Positions 1-9,106 of a stretch of DNA of 64,000 nucleotides are shown here, one piece after another. The position numbers and the translations under genes are program-made. Numbering within the stretch: position 1 is the first letter of the stretch; each line of letters begins with the position of its first letter. A model generated the notes under the pieces. That model ran no database searches. It was not told the origin of the DNA and saw only the letters and a program-made list of their open reading frames with translations. The DNA lies in contig CBDFML010000010.1 in assembly GCA_965249645.1 (NCBI GenBank), positions 372,001 through 436,000 of the forward strand, given 5' to 3'. The stretch comes from CAVOEB01 sp965249645. GTDB taxonomy: Bacteria; Pseudomonadota; Alphaproteobacteria; UBA828; JAPUJA01.

Positions 1-363
1 GGTGACGAGACCGACCAACTCGCCGTGATCGACCACCAACGCGCGTTCGAGCTCGAACCGCCCGAGCAGACGAATCCCATATTTTATGTTCATGTGGGCA
101 TTCAGGGTGAGAGTCGGCTTCGACATGACCTCGTAGACGTTGGTACGATCGAGAGACCGATTTTGTGCGATCACTCTGGTTGCGATATCCGAGACGACGA
201 CCATGCCGTATTCGTCGCCATCGTCCCTCCGGTCGATGACGAGCGAGCCGATCTTCAACTCGCTCATAATTTCGATCGCCTCGCGCACCGTTGCCAATCC
301 GTCGACCGGTTCAGGAAAAGGCGTCATGACTTGACGTACTTTCACGTTCATTCTTTCGGTCAT
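1..363 (-). CDS. CBS-domain protein, C-terminus cut by window edge
   Basis: The first 121 residues of a small soluble protein are visible, starting MTERMNVKVRQVMTPFPEP. Two CBS-type motifs can be read: VRQVMTPFPEPVDGLATVREA near residues 8-28, followed by SLVIDRRDDGDEYGMVVVSDI, then a second segment YEVMSKPTLTLNAHMN and RALVVDHGELVGLVT. CBS pairs usually bind adenine nucleotides and act as sensors. The ATG (363-361) overlaps the TGA stop of the P-II-like gene (362-360), so the two are almost certainly translationally coupled. As the last visible gene of the operon with two DUF1538 membrane proteins it is probably a regulatory partner of that system (inference). The rest of the gene lies outside the window. 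Confidence 0.85.
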   Translation of the reverse strand, partial: MTERMNVKVRQVMTPFPEPVDGLATVREAIEIMSELKIGSLVIDRRDDGDEYGMVVVSDIATRVIAQNRSLDRTNVYEVMSKPTLTLNAHMNIKYGIRLLGRFELERALVVDHGELVGLVT

Positions 364-710
364 AGCTGGTCCTCGATTTCGTTGGAGATTGTCTTGAATT
401 GGCTCTTCAGGCCGACCGCGTCCTCGATCGCGATCTGAAACGCGATCCCGGTGCCGGATTTCTCGTCGAACGCGCCGGCGGTCGAGATGGTTTCGAGAAT
501 ATCCCGACTGAGATGCTCCTCGACGAGGAAGAGCAGAATGTCGCGCTGGCCCGCGAGGTCGAGACCGAAAAAGGTCTTGCCTGGAATTAATCCTTCGCCA
601 CGACAACTGGTGATGATGGTTGCCCCCGTGGCGCCGGCGCGACGGCCGGCGTCGAGGACATCGTCGGTTTCGCTGTCGTCGACGAGTGCCATGATGAGTT
701 TAAACTTCAT
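360..710 (-). CDS. P-II-like regulatory protein
   Basis: A 116-residue protein beginning MKFKLIMALVDDSETDDVLD. Length, the beta-alpha-beta start and the segment GTGIAFQIAIEDAVGL near residues 83-98 fit the P-II/GlnB-like fold. The T-loop region (about residues 36-56, GEGLIPGKTFFGLDL) lacks the classical uridylylated Tyr context of GlnB, so it is a P-II-like protein and not GlnB or GlnK. Such trimers usually bind nucleotides and gate a membrane partner. The start ATG at 710 overlaps the end of the second DUF1538 gene (stop at 702-700), and its own stop overlaps the CBS gene start. This points to a regulatory subunit for the DUF1538 membrane proteins. The small effector is unknown. Confidence 0.85.
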   Translation of the reverse strand: MKFKLIMALVDDSETDDVLDAGRRAGATGATIITSCRGEGLIPGKTFFGLDLAGQRDILLFLVEEHLSRDILETISTAGAFDEKSGTGIAFQIAIEDAVGLKSQFKTISNEIEDQL

Positions 711-1542
711 AGTCGTTTTCCTTTCTTTCTCCCGAATTGCTGGATTTCTTTTTCCGCCTGCCGATTGCAGCGCCGAGCTGGGCGTAGGCCAGGACGGAGA
801 TGATGGGGAACACACTCGCGAACGCGATAAGGCCGAAGCCGTCGATCAAGGCGCTGCGTCCGGGCATGGTCGAGGCGAGACCGAGGCCGAGCGCTGCGAC
901 GAGCGGCACGGTCACCGTCGAGGTGGTTACCCCACCGGAATCGTAAGCCAGTGGGATGATAGTGCGGGTCGTGAATAGCCGCTGAGCGAATACGGTCTGG
1001 AGCATTACCACGGCGTAGCCGGCCATCAGGAAGTAGTGCAGAGGCAAACCTGCGACGATGCGGTAGGTGCCGATAGCGACCCCGATCGAAACGCCGACGG
1101 CGATCGCGAGGCGCAGGCCCCAGACGCCGACCGTGCCGCCCGAGACCTCGTTGGCCTTGAGCGCCACCGCGATGACCGAGGGCTCGGCGATGGTCGCGGC
1201 AAGTCCGACGGCGGCGGCGAACAGATAGACCCAGTAATAATCCTGCCAGCGCACCTCGCCGATCGCCGGGAGGCTATCCAACAGACTGTGCGCGGCAATG
1301 AAGTCGGGCGCGGTGAGCTGCTCGGCCATGGCCGCGCCGAGCGGAAAGAGCGCTTCCTCGAGCCCGATCAGGAACAGGGCGAGGCCGAGAACGACGTAGC
1401 CGGAGCCGATCACGACCCGGCCAAGATGGGGCGGGCGCTTGCGCAGGATCAGCACCTGAAAGCCGATGATGATGCCCAGGATGGGCAGCACGTCGACGAT
1501 GGTGTCGAGGCCGGTCTCTATGATGTTGGGCAGCAGGTCCAT
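700..1542 (-). CDS. DUF1538 family membrane protein (second of pair)
   Basis: A 280-residue hydrophobic protein beginning MDLLPNIIETGLDTIVDVLP, with several membrane-spanning segments such as VLPILGIIIGFQVLIL and VVLGLALFLIGLEEALFPLG. The motif GGVTTSTVTVPLVAALG near the C-terminal third and the downstream IDGFGLIAFASVFPII match the same motifs in the upstream paralogue, which places both in DUF1538. No transport substrate is established that I know of. The start at 1542 lies 10 bases after the stop of the first DUF1538 gene. The C-terminal tail is basic and cytosolic-looking (RRKKKSSNSGERKE). Confidence 0.85.
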   Translation of the reverse strand: MDLLPNIIETGLDTIVDVLPILGIIIGFQVLILRKRPPHLGRVVIGSGYVVLGLALFLIGLEEALFPLGAAMAEQLTAPDFIAAHSLLDSLPAIGEVRWQDYYWVYLFAAAVGLAATIAEPSVIAVALKANEVSGGTVGVWGLRLAIAVGVSIGVAIGTYRIVAGLPLHYFLMAGYAVVMLQTVFAQRLFTTRTIIPLAYDSGGVTTSTVTVPLVAALGLGLASTMPGRSALIDGFGLIAFASVFPIISVLAYAQLGAAIGRRKKKSSNSGERKENDYEV

Positions 1543-1552
1543 CGTCGGGGCC

Positions 1553-2329
1553 TTAGAACACCAGCGTGCCATAGAGCATGACGAAGATCATCGGCGTGAG
1601 CGCCGCCAGCGCGATCATGCCGAAGCCGTCGATCATCGGGTTGCGCCCGCGGATCACCGTCGAAAGGCCGACGCCGAGTGCCGTGACCAGGGGGACGGTG
1701 ATCGTCGAGGTGGTCACGCCGCCCAAATCGAAAGCGATGCCGATGATGGAGTCGGGCGCAACATAGGTCATGGCGACGACGAGCACATAGCCGCCGATCA
1801 CGATCCAGTGCAGTGGCCAGCCCCTCAGGATCCGGATCACGCCGAGCACGAGGGCGGCGGCGACCGAGATCGCCACGGTCAGGCGCAGGCCTTGGGCGTA
1901 CCCGGCCATGGCTTCCTGCGTGGGAGCAATCTTGCCGTACTCTGCGGCCGCCTCCGCCGCCTTGTCGGCCACGGCGGTCAGGGCCGGTTCGGCGATGGCG
2001 GTGCCGAAACCCAACCCGAAAGCGAAGATGACGAGCCACCAGATATTGCCCTTGCGGGCGAAATCCTGGGCGAGGCTCTCGCCAAGCGGAAACAGGGCCA
2101 TTTCGAGCCCCTTGATGAACAGCGCAAGGCCAACCATCACGAACAGAAGCCCGACGATCACCTTGTCGAGATTGGGGAAGGGTTGCTGTAGCACGACGAG
2201 TTGGAAGAACGCGATGACAATGACGATGGGCGCGATGTCGCGCACCGTGCTCGCGATCAGGCGGAGAAACGAGACCAGAGGCGCGGCGATCGTCTGGTTC
2301 GATTTTAGTGTGGCAAACCAGTTCGACAC
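1553..2329 (-). CDS. DUF1538 family membrane protein (first of pair)
   Basis: A 258-residue integral membrane protein that opens the operon, starting MSNWFATLKSNQTIAAPLVS. Repeated hydrophobic helices alternate with the family motifs LFIKGLEMALFPLGE, GFGTAIAEPALTAVAD and GGVTTSTITVPLVTALGVG. It shares these motifs with the next gene, so the pair looks like tandem duplicates that could form a heteromeric channel or transporter (inference). The upstream 120 bases to the uvrB stop contain no other gene. The promoter should lie between 2330 and 2452. Confidence 0.85.
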   Translation of the reverse strand: MSNWFATLKSNQTIAAPLVSFLRLIASTVRDIAPIVIVIAFFQLVVLQQPFPNLDKVIVGLLFVMVGLALFIKGLEMALFPLGESLAQDFARKGNIWWLVIFAFGLGFGTAIAEPALTAVADKAAEAAAEYGKIAPTQEAMAGYAQGLRLTVAISVAAALVLGVIRILRGWPLHWIVIGGYVLVVAMTYVAPDSIIGIAFDLGGVTTSTITVPLVTALGVGLSTVIRGRNPMIDGFGMIALAALTPMIFVMLYGTLVF

Positions 2330-2452
2330 GGCACGAGTTCCCGACCCTCTGCAATTGACGGCTTCGAGCCTAGCACGCAGGCGGTGCCGGGGCGACGGGG
2401 CGCTGGCCTAGCTGCCCGATGCCAGGTTTACCGGCGCGGGCGCGCGGCCAAC

Positions 2453-4579
<2,127 letters not shown>

Positions 4580-4717
4580 GCCTCTATATAGGTCCAGCCG
4601 GCGGGTGATGGCCAGCCGCATTGCGCCACAAGGTGTGCTGCACGCATGCCGGTTGCGGGCGTGAGGCGGAGCGCCTAGTCTGGCGTGCGGTCGTGTCCTG
4701 TTGTGAGTTCCCCGCCA

Positions 4718-5920
4718 ATGTCGAGCCTTGCCAGCCGCTTGGGCCGGATCAAACCGTCCCCCACTATTGCCGTGACCAATCGCGCCCGCGAGCTCAAGGC
4801 CGCCGGCCATGATGTTATCGGACTGGGCGCGGGGGAGCCGGATTTCGACACGCCCGAATCGATCAAAAACGCCGCAATCGATGCCATTGCGCGGGGCGAG
4901 ACAAAATACACGGCGGTCGATGGCACACCGGGGCTGAAAGCCGCGATCTGCACCAAGTTCAAGCGCGAGAACGGGCTTGCCTTCAGCCCCGACCAAGTCA
5001 CCGTATCGGGCGGCGGCAAGCAGGTGATTTACAACGCCTTGATGGCGACCCTCGATCCGGGCGACGAGGTGCTGATCCCTGCACCCTACTGGGTCTCCTA
5101 CCCCGACATGGTGGTGCTCGCCGAAGGCACGCCGGTTACCGTCCCGGCGTCCGAGGAGGACGGCTTCAAGCTTCGACCCGAAGCGCTCGAGGCGGCAATT
5201 ACGCCGCGCACGAAGTGGCTGATTCTAAACTCGCCGAGCAACCCGACGGGGGCCGCCTACGGCCGCGACGAACTCAAGAGCCTGACCGATGTGTTGATGG
5301 CCCACCCTCATGTCTGGTTGTTCTGCGACGATATCTACGAGCATCTGGTCTATGACGGGTTCGAGTTTCACGCGGCGCTCGCGGTGGAGCCGAACCTTGC
5401 CGAACGGACCCTGACCATGAACGGCGTTTCCAAGGCCTACGCCATGACCGGTTGGCGAATCGGTTACGGCGCGGGACCAGCGCCGTTGATCAAGGCGATG
5501 GCCATGATCCAGTCTCAAAGCACGTCCAATCCCTGCTCGATCAGCCAGGCGGCTGCCGTGGCTGCGCTGGAGGGACCGCAGGATTTTCTCGATGAATGGC
5601 GGGTGGTATTCCAGGAGCGTCGCGACCTGGTTGTCGCCATGCTCAACCAGGTGCCGGGCCTTGTTTGTCACCGGCCAGCGGGCGCGTTTTACGTCTATCC
5701 GAGTTGCGCCGGCATGATCGGAAAGACAACGCCCGACGGCAAGGCGATCGAAAGCTCCGAGGATGTCGCCAGCTATCTGCTCGAATCCGTCGGCGTCGCC
5801 GTGGTCCATGGCGCGGCGTTCGGGTTGGACCCGTTTTTCCGGATTTCCTACGCGACCTCGGCGGACGTGCTGCGCGAGGCCTGTGAGCGGATCCAACGGG
5901 CCGGCGCTGCGCTTGCCTGA
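4718..5920 (+). CDS. aatA: Aspartate/aromatic aminotransferase, class I PLP enzyme
   Basis: A 400-residue class I/II aminotransferase. The PLP-binding lysine sits in SKAYAMTGWRIGYG near residue 240, preceded by the substrate and PLP contacts LNSPSNPTGAAYGRDEL and LFCDDIYEHL. The fold and the N-terminal GLGAGEPDFDTP are those of the AatA-type aspartate aminotransferases (often also active on prephenate or aromatic acids) found in alphaproteobacteria. The start MSSLASRLGRIKPSPT at 4718 matches the usual N-terminus. It is divergent from uvrB with a 138-base gap that should carry both promoters. Exact amino-acid specificity cannot be read from sequence alone. Confidence 0.92.
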   Translation: MSSLASRLGRIKPSPTIAVTNRARELKAAGHDVIGLGAGEPDFDTPESIKNAAIDAIARGETKYTAVDGTPGLKAAICTKFKRENGLAFSPDQVTVSGGGKQVIYNALMATLDPGDEVLIPAPYWVSYPDMVVLAEGTPVTVPASEEDGFKLRPEALEAAITPRTKWLILNSPSNPTGAAYGRDELKSLTDVLMAHPHVWLFCDDIYEHLVYDGFEFHAALAVEPNLAERTLTMNGVSKAYAMTGWRIGYGAGPAPLIKAMAMIQSQSTSNPCSISQAAAVAALEGPQDFLDEWRVVFQERRDLVVAMLNQVPGLVCHRPAGAFYVYPSCAGMIGKTTPDGKAIESSEDVASYLLESVGVAVVHGAAFGLDPFFRISYATSADVLREACERIQRAGAALA

Positions 5921-5962
5921 GGTCCGATCCCGCTTTTCACGCCGATGTTACTGAGAGTTGAG

Positions 5963-5990
5963 TTGTCGACCGGCCAACTGAGACTACATT
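5963..5990 (+). promoter_or_regulatory. Possible promoter of msrP
   Basis: TTGTCG (5963-5968) and TACATT (5985-5990) are separated by 16 bases, about 35 bases upstream of the msrP start. Both boxes are imperfect, so this is a weak prediction. Confidence 0.3.
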
Positions 5991-6024
5991 TTTCGGAGAG
6001 GATAACTCACGAGGAAACGACACC

Positions 6025-6996
6025 ATGCTGATCAAACACGCACGCGGATGGGAATTGCCTGAATCGTCGGCGGCACCGGAGGCCATGTTCCGGACGCGAC
6101 GCAGCTTGCTCAAGGCGGCCGGAGCGGCGCCGCTGTTGATCGGGGCCGTTGCCTGGCCGGGTCTTGCCGGCGCGGTGGAGGAGGGGGCGGATCCAACGGC
6201 TCAGCTCTATCCCGTGCCGCGCAACGAGCGCTACACGGTCGAGCGCGAAATTACCAGCGAGACGATCGCCACCACTTACAACAATTTTTACGAGTTCGGC
6301 TCCCACAAGAAGATCAGCAAGAAGGCCCAAGACTTGAACATTCGCCCCTGGGATATCGTTATCGACGGGCTTGTCGAGCAACCCATCACGGTCGGCATCG
6401 ACGAGTTGCTGGCAAGCATGCCCCTCGAGGAGCGGGTTTATCGCCATCGCTGCGTCGAGGCCTGGTCGATCGTCGTGCCTTATTCGGGGTTTCCCATGAA
6501 GGCGCTACTCGATTTTGCGAACCCGCTCGGTTCGGCCAAATATGTAGTGATGCAGAGCTTCGAGGATCCCGAAGTTGCACCCGGCCAACGCCAGAGCTGG
6601 TATCCCTGGCCCTACATCGAAGGTCTGACGATGGCCGAGGCCGCCAACGAACTTGCCTTCATGGCGACCGGTTATTACGGCAAACCGATCCCAAAACAGA
6701 ACGGTTCGCCGTTACGCCTCGCCGTGCCGTGGAAATACGGCTTCAAGCATATCAAGTCGATCGTGCGCTTCAGCTTTACCGAAGAGAAGCCGGCGACTTT
6801 CTGGAACGAAATCGCACCACGCGAATACGGCTTCTGGGCCAATGTCAATCCTGAGGTGCGCCATCCCCGATGGTCTCAGGCACTTGAACGCGACGTGGCG
6901 ACCGACCAGAAGTTCGACACGGTGATCTACAACGGTTACGGCGAATTCGTCGCCGAGCTCTATTCGGGCTTGGAGGACGAGAAGCTCTTCATGTAA
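6025..6996 (+). CDS. msrP: Protein-methionine-sulfoxide reductase catalytic subunit (molybdoenzyme)
   Basis: A 323-residue periplasmic molybdopterin enzyme (MsrP/YedY) that repairs oxidised methionines in envelope proteins. The N-terminus carries a twin-arginine signal (RTRRSLLKAAG, residues 23-33) for folded export after cofactor insertion. The molybdenum-ligating Cys is in YRHRCVEAWSIVVPYSG. Other family motifs are YNNFYEFGSHKKI, MATGYYGKPIPKQNG and LAVPWKYGFKHIKSIVRF. The start at 6025 (MLIKHARGWELPES) fits the family's extended N-terminus and has GAGGAA about 10 bases upstream. No heme-membrane partner MsrQ follows, so the electron donor is either encoded elsewhere or different. Confidence 0.93.
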   Translation: MLIKHARGWELPESSAAPEAMFRTRRSLLKAAGAAPLLIGAVAWPGLAGAVEEGADPTAQLYPVPRNERYTVEREITSETIATTYNNFYEFGSHKKISKKAQDLNIRPWDIVIDGLVEQPITVGIDELLASMPLEERVYRHRCVEAWSIVVPYSGFPMKALLDFANPLGSAKYVVMQSFEDPEVAPGQRQSWYPWPYIEGLTMAEAANELAFMATGYYGKPIPKQNGSPLRLAVPWKYGFKHIKSIVRFSFTEEKPATFWNEIAPREYGFWANVNPEVRHPRWSQALERDVATDQKFDTVIYNGYGEFVAELYSGLEDEKLFM

Positions 6997-7038
6997 GACT
7001 GCCGAAAGGAACTCTGCCGGGCGAAAGGCCTGATCGCC

Positions 7039-7695
7039 GTGGCGCATACTCTGGTTATCTTCGATTGCGACGGGGTGCTCGTAGACAGCGAGCCCATCGT
7101 CAACCGTCTGCTGGTCGAGGCTCTCGCTGGAGAGGGGCTCCGCCTCACCATCGAAGAGGTTGATCGGGCGTTCCTCGGCCTGTCCTGGCCCGCCACACTT
7201 GACATCATCGAGGGGAGACTTGGCCGGCCCGTGGCCGGTGGTTTTCTCGAGCGTATTCAGCGCGCGTCGTTCGACGCATTCCGCCGAGAGCTGCGACCGG
7301 TGCCGGGAATTGAGGCGGCGCTCGACCGGATCGGGCAACCGATGTGCGTAGCCTCGTCGGGCGAAGCGGCCAGGATTCGACATTCACTCGAACTCACCGG
7401 CTTATTGCCCCGTTTCGACGGAAGGCTGTTCAGTGCCGAACATGTCGCGCGCGGTAAACCGCACCCCGACGTGTTTCTGTTTGCGGCAGAGAGTCTCGGT
7501 GTTTTGCCGTCAGATTGCGCCGTCGTCGAGGACAGTTTGAACGGCGTGCACGGCGCGGCGGCCGCAGGCATGACCGTATTCGCCTACGAACCGGCGGCTG
7601 CGTTCGCGCGGGGCTGGCACGACGCGTTTTGCTCGGCGGGCGCCACCGTGTTCCAGGATATGGCGGAGCTTCCCCTGCTGCTTGGAGATGCCTGA
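7039..7695 (+). CDS. HAD-superfamily phosphatase (subfamily IA)
   Basis: A 218-residue haloacid dehalogenase-like hydrolase starting at a GTG. Motif I is FDCDGVLVDSEP (nucleophile Asp near residue 9), motif II is CVASSGEAARI, and motifs III/IV are GKPHPDVFLFAAESLG and CAVVEDSLNGVHGAAAAGM. The cap region between residues 15 and 85 is the helical IA type seen in beta-phosphoglucomutase and phosphoglycolate phosphatase relatives. The substrate is probably a small phosphomonoester but cannot be named. It lies 42 bases after msrP on the same strand and may share its transcript. Confidence 0.88.
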   Translation: MAHTLVIFDCDGVLVDSEPIVNRLLVEALAGEGLRLTIEEVDRAFLGLSWPATLDIIEGRLGRPVAGGFLERIQRASFDAFRRELRPVPGIEAALDRIGQPMCVASSGEAARIRHSLELTGLLPRFDGRLFSAEHVARGKPHPDVFLFAAESLGVLPSDCAVVEDSLNGVHGAAAAGMTVFAYEPAAAFARGWHDAFCSAGATVFQDMAELPLLLGDA

Positions 7696-7702
7696 GCGGG
7701 CG

Positions 7703-7905
7703 CAAAAGAATGCCGGACCCGAAGGCCCGGCAAGTTTAACAGGGAGGCTTCACGTCTCGAGAGACGTGCGGGATCCAGGGAAGGATCCCGACCTTCAGGT
7801 GTTGCACCTGAAGCTCGTCCGCCGGGGGCTGGCCGTGGGGCCCGCTCCAGCGGAATTTCGTCACATGCCGTTCAGTTGCCCGGCGATGCTGCACCGCAAT
7901 ATATA
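7703..7905 (-). ncRNA. Candidate structured small RNA, class unknown
   Basis: This stretch in the trxB/HAD intergenic region holds a dense series of stable hairpins. There is a 9-bp stem at 7793-7801/7805-7813, an 8-bp stem at 7769-7776/7783-7790, an 8-bp near-perfect stem at 7751-7768 and a final stem at 7712-7731. The final stem is better on the minus strand: there it closes on a C(UUCG)G tetraloop with a G-U pair where the plus strand has an A-C mismatch, and ATTCTTTT follows. A TATATA box at 7900-7905 could be its -10 element, but no good -35 is present. I see no match to tmRNA, RNase P or SRP RNA. The size of about 190 nt would suit 6S RNA, but I cannot confirm that. Confidence 0.4.
7704..7731 (-). 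terminator. Rho-independent terminator (possibly bidirectional)
   Basis: On the minus strand the stem GCCGGGCC/GGTCCGGC with a TTCG loop is followed by ATTCTTTT. It would end the candidate small RNA. On the plus strand the same stem lies 16 bases after the HAD gene stop, but its trailing sequence is not T-rich. Confidence 0.55.
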
Positions 7906-8017
7906 AGCAACGATCTGGTAAAATCTAGGGGGGTAAGAGAAAAAAAGTAAAATATTTTCCTGTTAATAAAGCGACTGATATATCATGCTTTATATGGTCA
8001 GGTTCGTGCTTTATTCC

Positions 8018-8995
8018 TTACTCCGCAGCACTGGAAGCAGCATCCCCGGCGAGTCCGTTTTCGGCAATGAATCGTTCCGCTTCCAAAGCGCCCATGCAGC
8101 CCGTCCCCGCTGCGGTAACCGCCTGGCGATAGACCTTGTCCTGCACGTCGCCGGCGGCAAAGACACCCGGTACGCTGGTTGCCGTGCTGTCTGCTGCGGT
8201 GACGATGTAGCCGTCCCCATCGATCTCGATCTGTCCCTGGAAGAGTTCCGTGTTCGGGGTATGGCCGATAGCGATAAACAGGCCGTCGACTGATAGGTCA
8301 CGGACGGCGCCGCTGTTCACGTCGCGTAGCCGCACCCCATTCACACCCAGCGGGTCCGCTTCGCCCAGCACTTCGTCGACGGCATGGTTCCAGATGACAT
8401 CGACGTTCGGGTGGCGGAACAGCCGCTCTTGAAGAATCTTTTCCGCGCGCAACGAATCCCGCCGATGGATCAGCGTCACCCTGCTGGCGTGATTCGTGAG
8501 GTACAGCGCTTCCTCGACCGCGGTGTTGCCGCCACCGACCACGGCGACAGTCTTTTCCCGGAAGAAAAACCCGTCGCAGGTGGCGCAAGCGGAGACGCCG
8601 AACCCCTTGAAGCGATCCTCGCTCTCGAGGCCCAGCCAGCGGGCCTGGGCCCCGGTAGCGATCACGACGGTTTCACCGAGATAGTCGTCGCCCGAATCGC
8701 CCTTGAAGTAGAACGGCCGGCGCAAGAGATCCGCGTCGACGATGGTGTCGCTGATCATGCGGGTTCCGACCTTTTCAGCTTGAAGCCGCATCTGCTCCAT
8801 GAGCCAGGGTCCCTGGGCCACGTCGGCGAACCCGGGATAGTTCTCGACGTCTGTCGTGATGGTCATCTGACCACCGGGCTGCATGCCCTGGACGATCAGG
8901 GGTTCAACGCTGGCGCGCGCTGCATAAATCGCCGCCGTGTAGCCGGCTGGACCCGAACCGAGGATGAGGACTTTGGCGCTATGGGTTTCGGACAT
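8018..8995 (-). CDS. trxB: Thioredoxin reductase
   Basis: A 325-residue FAD/NADPH enzyme that reduces thioredoxin. The FAD-binding glycine motif is ILGSGPAGYTAAIYAARA at residues 11-28, the redox-active CATC pair is at residues 137-140 (ACATCDGFFF), the NADPH motif is VVGGGNTAVEEALYL, and the C-terminal FAD motif is GVFAAGDVQDKVYRQ. Length and motif spacing are normal for the low-molecular-weight bacterial enzyme. The start ATG at 8995 gives MSETHSAKVLILG. It is convergent with the HAD gene, with the AT-rich and hairpin-rich spacer between them. Confidence 0.97.
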   Translation of the reverse strand: MSETHSAKVLILGSGPAGYTAAIYAARASVEPLIVQGMQPGGQMTITTDVENYPGFADVAQGPWLMEQMRLQAEKVGTRMISDTIVDADLLRRPFYFKGDSGDDYLGETVVIATGAQARWLGLESEDRFKGFGVSACATCDGFFFREKTVAVVGGGNTAVEEALYLTNHASRVTLIHRRDSLRAEKILQERLFRHPNVDVIWNHAVDEVLGEADPLGVNGVRLRDVNSGAVRDLSVDGLFIAIGHTPNTELFQGQIEIDGDGYIVTAADSTATSVPGVFAAGDVQDKVYRQAVTAAGTGCMGALEAERFIAENGLAGDAASSAAE

Positions 8996-9106
8996 CTCTG
9001 ACCTCCGGCGGCGAATCATCCGCCACCATAGAAATCTTGTGCGCACGGCGCAATTGCCTGATCGCGTGTGGCCGGCCGACAACGCTGTGGGCCGTGCAGG
9101 TCGTGT

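Noticed and set aside
7703..7905. tmRNA, RNase P RNA or SRP RNA
   Set aside because: The conserved signature sequences of these RNAs are not present. Only a generic hairpin series is visible.
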